Of a DNA stretch of 64,000 nt, positions 46,401 to 53,100 are shown in pieces. How positions within the stretch are numbered: the stretch's first letter is position 1; every line of letters starts with the position of its first letter. Below the pieces are notes generated by a model that was given only the letters and a program-made list of their open reading frames with translations, ran no database searches and had not been told where the DNA came from. The translations under genes and the position numbers were made by a program. Source of the stretch: Anodontia alba (taxonomy: Eukaryota > Mollusca > Bivalvia > Lucinida > Lucinidae); NCBI GenBank assembly GCA_964016985.1, contig OZ024826.1, forward strand, positions 57,535,735 to 57,599,734. The letters run 5' to 3'.

Positions 46401-48776
46401 TTGTTTGTGCATCTTTGGTTTCATATATAGCGTTCGTTCTGTCATTTTTTGTTCTTCATCTCTCCTTTTGATGCATCTGAAGGGCTGTGCTTCATGATTG
46501 TGGCATTTCCTGGGTAATTTCACTTCTATTTTGGCAGAATATCAGTGAGTGATATCTTTCATGTTTGTCCAAGTAAACATATCTTGACTTTGCATCTGAA
46601 CTGCCTCATGAGGAGTGGATTCAGGTCAAATGTCAAGCCCTGTTTTCTGAAATACCGATTATTTAAACCTTACTGTGCCATTCACTGTGGTTTAGGGGGC
46701 GTATGGAGCCTCATAAACTACAGTGTTGCATATGCAGAGACTCAATCAAACCGAGTCTTCGATTTTCATTCACTGTGGTTTAGGGGGCATATGCAGCCTC
46801 GCAAACTACAGTGTTGCACATGAAGAGACTCAATCAAACCGCGGCCGCGAGTCTTCGATTTTCATTCACTGTGGTCTAGGGGGCATATACAGCCTCGCAA
46901 ACTACAGTGTTGCATATGAAGAGACTCAATCAAACCGAGTCTCCGATTGTCGTGATTTTGTGTGTTCTTTGTTTCCAAACGGCAATCGAGCCTTTTTTGA
47001 CTTTTATTTTACTCTACCTGTAGCTGGTGTTGTGCCGTGTGGCAGCCATAAAACGTCTCCCCATACATCATCATAGTGCAGGTTATAGTTTATTTCCTTT
47101 GGGATCATGGGGCCCATCCTGGTTAGTTTGAAAATCGAATATCGCTTAAACCAGCGCTAGGGGGCTAGTTAGAGTTTCTAGCCGAGTCGTTAGCTCCACC
47201 ATAGTGTTGATAAATTAATTTATATGCATTTGTCTGCGTTGATCCAGTGATCAGTTATAAAAACCATAAAAACCCTATGAGCCTCAACATTTACATATAG
47301 TTGGAATAGATTAAGGGCAAGATTTGGCACCTATAAAATCAAAGCACTGCCAGCACTGGTGGGTCGACTGTCTCTGAGTGTAGGCTTGGAAAATGGTCCT
47401 GAATGGGGGCTTAAAACTTTCATTTAACCCTTAACCCTGTAATTTTAGTAAACAGTGCAGACCCTGATCAGCTGCTGCATTCTGTGGCGTCTGATCTTGG
47501 TCTGCACTATTTGCCAGCTTCCCAAATGTCCCAGTCCAGGTTTTAAAAATAACCCTCTATCAACAGCACGCTGACGTCACAGTGACAAAAAAGCATGGTG
47601 ATAAATAACTTACCTGGATTTCGTCTAACGTGCGTTTTGATTACATTAGTCAATGATAATCACATGGACAACTACCTTAAGGAAATTTTGGCATTTGTAT
47701 ACTATGGCTTGATTGTAAACAATTGACCCAACCAGGTTTAATTCTTATTTTGACTGTTCCAAGGCGGTTGTTTTGCTGCTGTTCCTCTTGGTTTATTTAA
47801 GTTCTGTTTTCAGTGCATTGCTGTTGTGTATTAGTCATTTCATGTCATTCAGCCCTTTTCTGTCCCGAGGTTATAAAACTGTTTTCATGCTCAACTCAGC
47901 TGAGATGAACTTTTCTCTGCTAATAAAAATGAAAATACCAACATTTGGCATTTTCATATTTATTAGCAGAGAAATTTTCATGCTCAGCTATGTTTAACAA
48001 GAAAAAAATGCAATTCATATTAATTTGAGATTTATTAACATGACAAATTTCATGCTCAGCTTAGTTGAGTTGAGCAAGAGAAAAGTTTTATATATCCGGG
48101 ACCTGGTATTATACGAAAACAGACCGAAGGAATTATGCAGCTGAGGTAATGCCTTGGAAAGATCAATATTAAAACCATTGAGGGGCTCACCCCTAGTTTT
48201 TTGGCTATATAACCCTCACCCTTAATTCTGATGTACAATCGAATTTAAATGGCCCGAACATCTTTGGAACCATGGAAATTTGTTCTAAACATGGGTGATA
48301 CAAACCACTGGGGGTTAATCATAGCGTCAGGGACTAAATGGGGATAATTTAGGAATGTTTTTCGATCTTCTATTAAATAACGATGTGTAGAGAGTACTAA
48401 TTAGAATTGCCTCACTGAGACCATTCCAGTAAGAACACACAACATGACCTTTTCATGATGAAATAAAAAGAAGACTCAAAAATGAAGACTCTAAAAAGAA
48501 GACTCAAAAGGGATTAAAAAATCGAGTTTCAATCAGTCATGATAAACGAATTACCAGTGTTTTCGAATCAGTGGTTATACTGTAGTTTTCCCTTGTTTTA
48601 GGTTCAACAATGGTTGGATTATAAAGATTGGTCGGGGACTTGACTTGTACAAAGCTACAAACAGTAAATTTTCAATAGGCTATTGTGACTTTGACTTGAG
48701 AAAGTGCCATGAGACAACTGTTGATATATTCCATAGCAAACATTTAAATAAAACAGATTCAGCATCTGGAAGCTGA
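14481..48776 (+). CDS. MITD1: MITD1: MIT domain protein, ESCRT-III partner, six coding exons
   Basis: The exons are 14481-14622, 16626-16724, 35077-35213, 41104-41190, 44579-44697 and 48602-48776. All junction phases match (1, 1, 0, 0, 2) and all introns are GT/AG. The product is 252 aa, close to the vertebrate length of about 249. Residues 1-80 are the MIT three-helix domain ([28 protein letters not shown]). Residues from about 83 form the MITD1 C-terminal PLD-like domain ([57 protein letters not shown]). In vertebrates MITD1 binds ESCRT-III tails through the MIT domain and membranes through the C-terminal domain, and it acts at the midbody in cytokinesis. Intron 2 is 18.4 kb and filled with repeats. 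The 3' end of exon 4 is tandemly amplified downstream (41212-42960). AATAAA at 49265-49270 is a possible poly-A signal. Identification is secure. Confidence 0.95.
15608..15887 (-). mobile_element. ACGAAAACATGCCTA MITE, copy 1
   Basis: A 280-bp foldback with ends CATTACGAAAACATGCCTA and AGGCATGTTTTCGTGATG. Its central hairpin is ATTGTGGGTACTCATTAG pairing with ACAAGTACCCACAAT, and it carries an internal GGGGTTTAAGGGGGT tract. It is reversed relative to the copies at 17395 and 43483. It is non-coding. Confidence 0.8.
16034..16101. repeat. Perfect hairpin of the GATCTGGATCTACACTG family
   Basis: The stem starts AGTGTAGATCCAGATCAG, continues TTGGCTTC, and closes on a TGAA loop with no mismatch over 27 pairs. 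The arms are so exact that this copy is probably young or maintained. Confidence 0.85.
16626..16724 (+). CDS. MITD1: MITD1 exon 2 (MIT helix 3)
   Basis: The acceptor is TATATGCAG and the donor GAAG/GTAGAA. It encodes [18 protein letters not shown], then [11 protein letters not shown], the third MIT helix and linker. The phase fits both neighbours. Confidence 0.93.
16847..16900. repeat. Hairpin, same family as 16034
   Basis: AGATCCAGATCAGTTGGCTT pairs with AGCCAACTGATCTGGATCT around CTTCAGG. It lies inside a longer stretch that repeats the flanks of the 16034 copy (AATAAATTAAGATGCC.CGCCCA and GGTTCAGCAGGA.AAGGGTTA), so the two are copies of one larger element. Confidence 0.75.
17395..17668 (+). 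mobile_element. ACGAAAACATGCCTA MITE, copy 2
   Basis: This is the same family as 15608-15887 in the opposite orientation. The central hairpin is intact (GTACTCGTTAGAACTGCCTC with its partner). Confidence 0.8.
17690..17905. repeat. Foldback element CCGAGGTTATRAAAC, copy 1
   Basis: The ends CCCGAGGTTATGAAACC and AAAGTTATATAACCTCTGGG are inverted. The interior holds CATGCTCAGCTGAGTTG-type words on both strands. A second copy is at 47865-48110. Confidence 0.6.
18571..19849 (-). pseudogene. Helitron-type coding remnant: cysteine-protease-like and Cys-rich regions
   Basis: Two minus-strand frames lie in series. The upstream one (19849-19181) contains [34 protein letters not shown] and [20 protein letters not shown] then HARASDGMP. 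These match, as I recall the family, the OTU/C-protease-like region that precedes Rep/helicase in many animal Helitrons and PIF1-like elements. The downstream one (19008-18571) has [18 protein letters not shown] and [14 protein letters not shown], a CxxC zinc-like N-terminal region of the same proteins. A 35-base T run at 19444-19478 (poly-Lys in frame) breaks the first frame, and no Rep or helicase domain follows. The piece is a decayed fragment inside MITD1 intron 2. The exact family is uncertain. Confidence 0.55.
20231..20366. repeat. 136-bp palindromic MITE
   Basis: Its arms are ACCGGTAGCACAGGAGCTTG, continuing into ATTTCTACTTATAGGGCCTG, and their reverse complements. The centre is ATTATGAAATAAT. 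It is a near-perfect foldback. Confidence 0.75.
21480..22792. mobile_element. Third-level TIR element (CCGNATTTNNCTGTGTAT)
   Basis: The left end is CCGAATTTTTCTGTGTATTA and the reversed right end is CCGTATTTAACTGTGTATAA. Both sides then share ACGC and a TATAACACGC word, and both are bordered by TA. It contains a CpG-rich palindrome at 22097-22203 and AT-rich filler. Confidence 0.65.
22097..22203. repeat. 107-bp palindromic MITE, innermost of the nest
   Basis: The arms are CCCAGTCAGCATTCTACGTA, then AATCTATATCGGGCCGTCAT, and their complements with very few mismatches, closing on AGGGTAGC. A degraded relative begins near 51173 (GGCTAGCATTTTACTTAAAT). Confidence 0.85.
24891..26989 (+). mobile_element. 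ACAAGAGGCCC-type element carrying the AAGATGG tandem array
   Basis: The left end is ACAAGAGGCCCACGGGCCAC followed by TCACCTGAG, and the right end is GCTCAGGTGAGCTAACAAG. The first 350 bases reappear inverted at 29150-29522. The interior is the tandem array at 25200-26880. Confidence 0.7.
25200..26880. repeat. 145-bp tandem array with palindromic AAGATGGC/GCCATCTT, about 12 units
   Basis: Units begin with CAAGATGG near 25203, 25338, 25487, 25625, 25771, 25917, 26062, 26207, 26352, 26498, 26632 and 26777. Each contains GCCATCTTGGATTTCC, then GATCTACAAGTCACCC, GATGCTTCCTA, GGCCTTTCGGTTCAGGAGAA and GAAGCGAAAAATAGATTT. The units from 26060 on are the most alike. Overlapping open frames here are artefacts of the period. 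Confidence 0.88.
27140..31125 (-). repeat. 165-bp tandem array (CCGATTTCAATATAA...GGCGGGGCTTATTTTCCC), 13 units, interrupted
   Basis: Units repeat CCGATTTCAATATAACTTGG, CTACCAAGATTGTTCAAG, a CGTCAAAAAACATGGCC core, a GC-rich CCAGGGGGCGGGGC segment and AAAACTTTAAAAATCTTCTT. Four units lie at 27140-27750 and nine at 29522-31010. The right end (GCTCAGGTGAGC...ACCATCATGGTCCTCTTG, to 31125) is an inverted ACAAGAGG-type terminus. The unit broken at 27750 resumes at 29522. Confidence 0.85.
27752..29522 (-). mobile_element. ACAAGAGGCCC-type element inserted in the 165-bp array
   Basis: On the plus strand it begins TAACTCACCTGACCTC and ends GGCCCGTGGGCCTCTTGTTT. Its last 370 bases are an inverted copy of 24891-25265. 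Inside are about three 490-bp units (CTCCTCTGAAGCC, AAGATTGCTAAAATGG, TTGACCTTTTTACGGCAAGG). It splits one 165-bp unit, so it arrived after the array had formed. Confidence 0.75.
31310..31660. repeat. 180-bp tandem repeat, two copies
   Basis: CACTCTGTAACTTGAAA, GTTCAAG, AAATATCAATCA.CATTA and CATGCAG.GC.CAAGAACCAT occur twice, about 180 bases apart. The text resembles the array at 37690-38660. Confidence 0.6.
31690..32465. repeat. 148-bp tandem repeat, about five copies
   Basis: Each unit carries CGTTTCCGGCTAACTCCTCC, TACAATTTACATCCGATCAA, GCTGAAACTTCATTTATAG, TAGACCATGATGTGG and TATTAGCAGAGTTA. There is no coding potential. Confidence 0.85.
32471..32806 (+). mobile_element. hAT transposon 5' remnant with BED-finger start
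   Basis: TAGTGGTGGGACGATTCATC followed by GATGCATTGGTGCATC is typical of a hAT terminal inverted repeat. A 38-codon frame at 32690-32806 starts [18 protein letters not shown] and continues [10 protein letters not shown], which resembles the start of a BED zinc-finger hAT transposase. It stops early, and no matching right end occurs in the window. It abuts the 148-bp array without a recognisable duplication. Confidence 0.5.
35077..35213 (+). CDS. MITD1: MITD1 exon 3 (start of PLD-like domain)
   Basis: The acceptor is TCTCTATTGTCAG and the donor CAG/GTACTG. It encodes [20 protein letters not shown], then the [19 protein letters not shown] segment. The phase is 1 in and 0 out. Confidence 0.95.
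35290..36440. repeat. 160-bp tandem repeat, about six copies
   Basis: Each unit has AGGGACATAACTCCAAGAGT, TATGGGCCCTTGGCC, ATTCTGCCACTAC, AAGTGTGGTATAAGTT and GAAGTAGGACCACAA. The outer edges carry CTATAGCCCGGCTGCAGCT on the left and TATAGCCCCA...GTGCAGCTATA on the right, which may be the ends of the element. Confidence 0.8.
36582..36779. mobile_element. Short TIR element CAGGGATCATYCTAGAG
   Basis: The left end CAGGGATCATCCTAGAG and right end CTCTAGAATGATCCCTG are inverted repeats. TTCCAC occurs next to both ends. The CAGGG start suggests a hAT-type MITE. Confidence 0.5.
37053..37330 (+). mobile_element. ACGAAAACATGCCTA MITE, copy 3
   Basis: This is the full foldback with GGGGTATACATTATTTTTCT and the TGTGGGTACTCATTAGAA hairpin. 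Its right end is altered (GTTTCCATAATG). Confidence 0.8.
37690..38660. repeat. Tandem repeat element, about 200-bp units
   Basis: CATAGCCATTTCTACCA, TACTCGTGTCC, AAATGTAAAGCAC.ATGAGA and TCTGGTT..CCTACTTTTGG recur about four times. A 44-base direct duplication (GTGAAGAACACATGAATCG) lies at 37876-37960. The edges ATGCCCTGCCAC and GTGGCAGGGCAT are inverted, and may be the element ends. Confidence 0.7.
39631..39748. repeat. CATATGTTGTGGGTAC foldback, short copy
   Basis: TTTTTCTTATTTCTCC, then AAAACATATGTTGTGGGTAC, then GCCTCGCCGAGGC and the reverse order. It is a shorter version of the palindrome at 1056-1262. Confidence 0.75.
40654..40943 (-). mobile_element. ACGAAAACATGCCTA MITE, copy 4
   Basis: It has the same orientation as copy 1. 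The right arm of the central hairpin contains a short direct duplication (ACGAGTACCCAC twice, 40805-40830). Confidence 0.8.
41104..41190 (+). CDS. MITD1: MITD1 exon 4
   Basis: The acceptor is ACCATTGCAG and the donor GAT/GTAAGT. It is phase 0 and has 29 codons: [20 protein letters not shown], then IKLTTGQDD. Its last 57 bases and the start of the intron are the founder copy of the array that follows. Confidence 0.93.
41675..42935 (+). mobile_element. Mariner-family DNA transposon, 1261 bp
   Basis: The inverted ends are CGAGGGCGTGTCAATAAATA on the left and CGAGGGTGAGTAAATAAGTA on the right (reversed), both continuing to ACCAGCCT. TA flanks them at 41673-41674 and 42936-42937. Length, TA duplication and transposase all fit mariner. 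Removing it with one TA restores the seventh unit of the exon 4 array. Confidence 0.93.
41827..42909 (+). pseudogene. Mariner transposase, inactivated
   Basis: The frame opens [20 protein letters not shown], and the N-terminal DNA-binding region continues in another frame with [20 protein letters not shown] and [17 protein letters not shown]. The catalytic core shows [26 protein letters not shown] and [20 protein letters not shown]. The second and third Asp are 34 residues apart, the mariner D34D signature. It cannot make the enzyme: one frameshift lies near 41900, a TGA near 42105, another shift near 42140-42210, and a TGA at 42643-42645 between the second and third catalytic Asp. It is cut-and-paste transposase, now dead. 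Confidence 0.92.
43483..43759 (+). mobile_element. ACGAAAACATGCCTA MITE, copy 5
   Basis: This is an intact copy with ends ATCACGAAAACATGCCTA and ATAGGCATGTTTTCGTAATG. Its central hairpin GTTAGAACTGCCTCGGTGAG with its partner is near perfect. Confidence 0.85.
43970..44055. repeat. CATATGTTGTGG foldback, half copy
   Basis: Only the outer left arm (TTTTTCTTATTTCTCCATGA) and the right half (GGCACTTCTAATGCATACCA and so on) remain. The hairpin tip is deleted. Confidence 0.6.
44339..44393. repeat. GATCAGGGTCTACACTGTTTG hairpin
   Basis: AAACAGTGTAGACCCA pairs with GGGTCTACACTGTTT. The inner arm on the left is partly deleted. Confidence 0.65.
44579..44697 (+). CDS. MITD1: MITD1 exon 5
   Basis: The acceptor is TTCTTTATTAG and the donor ATCAG/GTAACA. 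It encodes [20 protein letters not shown], then the [16 protein letters not shown] segment typical of MITD1. It has 39 codons plus 2 bases. Confidence 0.95.
45041..45757 (+). repeat. 360-bp tandem duplication containing MITE copies 6 and 7
   Basis: 45041-45400 and 45401-45757 match along their whole length, with about half a dozen base differences and small indels. Both carry CATCACTCCACCGCCGCAAC, CTTCCAAGGCAGTATTTCTA and an ACGAAAACATGCCTA-type MITE (starts at 45182 and 45539). Copy 1 ends abruptly inside the MITE at ATCTAAAAAT, and copy 2 continues to the true MITE end near 45815. The breakpoint therefore lies inside the MITE. Confidence 0.88.
45979..46040. repeat. Poly-C and CA/CCA-rich simple repeat
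   Basis: A long C run is followed by CACCACCACCACACACACAC. It interrupts no gene. Confidence 0.9.
46116..46395 (-). mobile_element. tRNA-like SINE, copy 2
   Basis: It is related to 4459-4738. Read on the minus strand, GCCGGCCTCAGTGGCTAAGT resembles an A box, and TTGCGGGTTCAACACTCCC resembles a B box. It is a pol III-type SINE head followed by an unrelated body. Confidence 0.65.
46680..46950. repeat. 87-bp tandem repeat, three copies
   Basis: ATTCACTGTGGTTTAGGGGG, CATATGCAGCCTCGCAAACT, ACAGTGTTGCATATGAAGAG and ACTCAATCAAACCGAGTC are repeated. A GCGGCCGC is inserted in copy 2. A diverged single unit lies at 50215-50300 outside the array. Confidence 0.8.
47100..48601. other. MITD1 intron 5, end part: foldbacks only
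   Basis: It holds a GATCAG hairpin at 47451-47515, the CCGAGGTTATAAAAC foldback at 47865-48110 and a weak CATATGTT-type hairpin at 48375-48470. No exon is visible. Confidence 0.6.
48602..48776 (+). CDS. MITD1: MITD1 exon 6 (stop)
   Basis: The acceptor is CCCTTGTTTTAG. It encodes [18 protein letters not shown], then [20 protein letters not shown] and FHSKHL, with a TGA stop at 48774-48776. This is the C-terminal end of the PLD-like domain, and the length matches the family. Confidence 0.95.
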
Positions 48777-49264
48777 CCAGAAATTATATCCATATTTTCC
48801 TGTGGATTGACAGTATCTGTTATAGCAAATGTCTTCATTTGAAGAAGAAATAACATGCTGGATATGGTTCAAACATTCCCTGGATATCTTTGGGAAATTG
48901 TTCATTCAGGGACACATGATAACTCGAATTACAAGAAGCATATCACGACTGATATGTAAGATTGATCTATTACTACAGCCAATAGAGGACTAGAGAAATA
49001 CATGTTAGCAGTGCCAAGTGAAAATGTGTCTTCGGGGCATATGCGGACATCGAATTGGCGTAGATCTACCTGTCTGTCCAGTCGGATCAGGGACTATGTT
49101 GTCCGCTTACAGACTCATTAGGTACTGTAAAACATATTGATTGGTATCTAAGACACAGCTTCCCTGGCTGACATGTGTCTTTACTGTTCGTATATGCCGC
49201 CAAGGTACAGTTTCTCATGACATAGCTCTTTTATTTCTACTGAAGTGTGGAATCTGCTGTGATA

Positions 49265-49270
49265 AATAAA
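49265..49270 (+). terminator. Possible MITD1 poly-A signal AATAAA
   Basis: AATAAA lies 489 bases after the MITD1 stop, in GATAAATAAAGC. I see no closer canonical signal on this strand after the stop, although AATTAT-rich text is common. It is plausible only. Confidence 0.4.
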
Positions 49271-49785
49271 GCTATCTTAAGGCACAGTCAATAGTGATAA
49301 AGAGATGCCACGCCAGATGTTCTGAAGATGTACAGTGCTATTTGCTACAAAGTATTCATTAGTTTCACCTTGTCCAGCTGATAGTAGGGAGTATCATGTT
49401 TTGATGCAAGACTACCTAAATACTTGTCTTAAAATTTGAACGTCCGTATAACTACCTATAGCAAGTTGCCGGATGAGTAGCATACAGTTTGGTTCCTGGT
49501 CAGGTTCTACATGGTTTGCTCCTTATACAGCAGTATGTAGGTCACAGTCATGGAAAACAGCCCTACCAAGGCACCAGATAAGAGTAGAGTGGCATAAAAC
49601 GATATCACAAAAGCAATACTTCATCTGCTTATTTTTCCCAAAAAACAGGTTTTAACATTGCAAGAAATGTCAAATCCTTATAAGAAAAATATTTCAAAAT
49701 TTTGTCTGCTGAAATTTTACCCATTGTCCTAAACGTTGTATCTATATTATCATATGTACAAGAATATAAAACACGCTGTAAGTAT

Positions 49786-49791
49786 TTTATT
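49786..49791 (-). terminator. Poly-A signal AATAAA of the MAM/C-type lectin gene
   Basis: AATAAA on the minus strand, 78 bases after the TAA stop at 49869-49871. Position and strand fit the 3' end of the lectin gene. Confidence 0.6.
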
Positions 49792-49868
49792 GTTTTCATC
49801 AGTCTTCATGTTACAAATGAGCTTATTGCCCAATTACATAATATGTTACCTATGCGTTTCACGGCCGG

Positions 49869-50104
49869 TTATACATGCGTTTCACATATGAATGGATGCT
49901 TATCATCACAGTTAACGTCACCCCATTCATAGTTGTCATTAGCATATTCCAGCAGCAAACAGTCTTGAACACTGCCTACATTGTTCGGTTGTCCAGCATG
50001 CCAGTTTGTGTAGTTGACGGGGTAAGGGTAGCCCGAGTCTGTCCAGACAAATCTTGATTCACTTCTTTCATCACTTCCACTGGTATACCAGCCATAAACA
50101 CCAG
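49869..50104 (-). CDS. C-type lectin exon 2 (C-terminal half, stop)
   Basis: The acceptor is CTTACAGCACAG and the start phase completes a GCT codon. It contains VWTDSG, YTNWHAGQPNN, DCLLLEY, EWGDVNCDD and HPFICETHV, then TAA. Using the CAG four bases upstream of this junction would put the conserved residues out of frame. Confidence 0.9.
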
Positions 50105-53100
50105 CTGTGCTGTAAGCTGACAGAATAATTGGATTCCATGGTTACCGATTAAGTGAATACTAAATTAAAATATCAGTGGATATCATTTTTAAATACATTC
50201 ATATTTTTCGTAGAAAATGCGCCGTATGCAGCCCTGAAAACTACACTGCTGCGTTTGAAGAGTCTCAGTGAATCCGAGGCTCAAGTTTTCTTCATTTTAT
50301 GTGTTTGGTTCCTAGGGCAACTTTTATAGATTTTATATGACATATGCAAACTATATATTAGGACATGATTCGCATGAAAACTTTTAAACACTCTATTCTC
50401 TTTATAAAACTGAACGGCTGAAATCATTTGGGCAGCTGTGTAAGCAAATGTACACAAATGTACACTATATCTGAAAACAGAGTTACATTCAAAGCTGGAT
50501 ATTTCAATTTTGTTTTCTCGTTATTTCACGTGAACAGACTGAATCAAGCTGATTCTGCTGTTTTCTGGCTTTGGTGTATGTATTTCAAAGGGGTCCCTAG
50601 TTCTGAATATTTTTTTTTTCTTCAAGAATGTGTTTGAATCAGTGCTGTAGCCAGAAAGGAATTATTTTTATGCACACATGGTAAAAATGTTGAAAGTTTC
50701 TCCCTATTATCACTTCGAAAATAGGGGCTACTCTTAAAGGATAACATGCTTCCAGAGGAAGTAAATTCTTTCCTTTAAGATTTGGGACGATACATTTTAT
50801 CCATTAAGAGCAGCCCTTATGGTAAAGAAGCAAAATATTTTATGTTAGTTGATGTCTCTTCATTGCAACTATTTTTCTTACGCATGTTACGCTCATGCAT
50901 ACTGCACGTTTGAGCGCTACATTTTTAGACATACCTGCATCATTTTGTATGGTATCGACCAATACCTGCTGCTCCTTCCTAGAGTTTACACTGACCAGAT
51001 GACTAGCAATGGATTCAGACTTACAAGTTCTTATTGCATCATACCATGAAGCTGGTGACACATGGAATGTATAACAGGAAGTTGTGTTACCATCTACCAT
51101 TTTACGCGCGCCTGGTGGGCAGGAGGAAATTGCTGAAATATGAGTTTAGACAATTGTAATGTCATCATTCCGGCTAGCATTTTACTTAAATCTATATCGG
51201 CTCGTTATTGGTCCTAATTAATGGTCCGATGTACAGTCGAACAATGTCTCGAACATCTTCAGGACCATTACAATTTGTTCTAGACATAGGTAGTTCGAGC
51301 CATTGAGGGTTATCATAGCGATAGGTCAGGAGACAAGTGGGGATGATTTAGGGATATCTTTTCGATCTCCTATAAAATAATGGTATGTTTAGTGTACCCA
51401 TCCGAATCTCCTTGATGAGGTGATTCTAATAGGTACAGACAACATGCATTTTCATTGAAATAAGGTAAAATGCCCTAAAATATCCCTAAATATTTCAGGG
51501 TTTTCTTGAGCTATCACATTGATCATTCACATGAATGGTATGCCAAGGGGAATCTTCAACCAAAGTAGACATGAGGCCTTGCTGAGGGGCCCGGCATATC
51601 ATCACGAAAACATACCTATATAATTTTGACCCCCTTAAACCCCACTTTTATATTGTAAAACTGGGGTTTACAGGGGTATGCATTATTTTTCTTTTTTCTG
51701 CTCAAAAACATAGATTGTGGGTACTCATTAGAACCGCCTCGGCAAGGCGGTTCTAACGAGTACCCACAATCTATGTTTTTAGCAGAACTATGAAAAATAT
51801 TAGAATTTTTATCTGAAAATTTTCAGTTTTTGGTGGTGAAATTTTCAATATATTTGAATAGGCGTGTTTTCGTAATGGCACTAATAGATTAATTCTACGG
51901 AAAGCCTGAAGAGCCTTTTTTCAAGGCGCAGCTCATGTTTTCCCAATTAGTGTACATAAAGAAAGAAAGGAGATCTCGGTTATCAATATTTTGAGTGTTG
52001 ATCCACTGATGTATTTGTGAACCCCTACGCAGACCTAAGGATAAAGACCTTTTGTGGCTTCCAGTTTGCATTCCTATAGAGCTAATGCCCTTTGAAAAGA
52101 TGTTTACTCTAAAAGGAAAGAATTTGAGGAGAGCAAATTCAAAAGGGAATAAAATAATTTTGAAAAAGATGACTCCTGTGTAAGTGCATTAGTTCCCCTT
52201 AATTTTATTAATTTTGAAAGGGTTGCTGTCTTCATTTATAATTATGTTAGGACATGAAAGTCGCAACAAAGGAATGAAGCGTAGCTGAAAAAGATTTCCC
52301 GCCTACCGTAGGATTCGAACTCAGTCTTCCCGGATAAAATTCTAGTGCTCTAACCACTGAGCCAAAGGGTCGACTCCCTGACGCAGATATCAGAGATTGA
52401 ATATATTCCTACAAGCTATGCGTAATCTGTCAAGACAGATAATCAAAGGTAGGATTGCTAGATCGTAACACCCCCACCCCCTTTTCAAGGAAGCATATTT
52501 TATGATGACATGAAGCCATTTTCGGTGAAATAAAGTCCTATCCCGGACGAGCCCCCAACTTAAGACATGGAAGTCGCATTAAAGGAATGAAGCATAGCTG
52601 AAAGAAATTTCCCGCCTACCATGGGATTCGAACCTGGTCTGCCCGGAGAAAAATCTAATGCTCTAACCACTGAGCCAAAGGGTCGACACCCTGACGCAGA
52701 TATCAGAGATTGAATATATTCTTACAAGCTATGCGTAATCTGCCAAGGCAGATAATCGAAGGTAGGAGTGCTAGGCCGTAACAATAATATAGTTCAATTC
52801 TATTAATGTATTGCAAGATTAATAATTAAAAGTTTAAAATTTTTTATGAATATGAAATCCATGATGGCAGATTTGAAATACACAATAATAATAAAAATGC
52901 GCAGGCTGATCTGTCATTGCTTTGAATTCTGTGGGTAGCAAAATATCCATACTTCTAGTGTAGTTTATATTATCTGAGTCTTTGTGATCATTGTGCTCAT
53001 TTATGGCAAGCCGTTTTACTATTTATTAAGCAAAATAGATATCTTATATATTATATCAGATATCTTATATAGGATATAAGATATCTAATATAGGATATAA

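Noticed and set aside
52290..52380. Possible tRNA gene on the minus strand
   Set aside because: A and B boxes are present, but anticodon and T stems do not pair and a SINE body follows.
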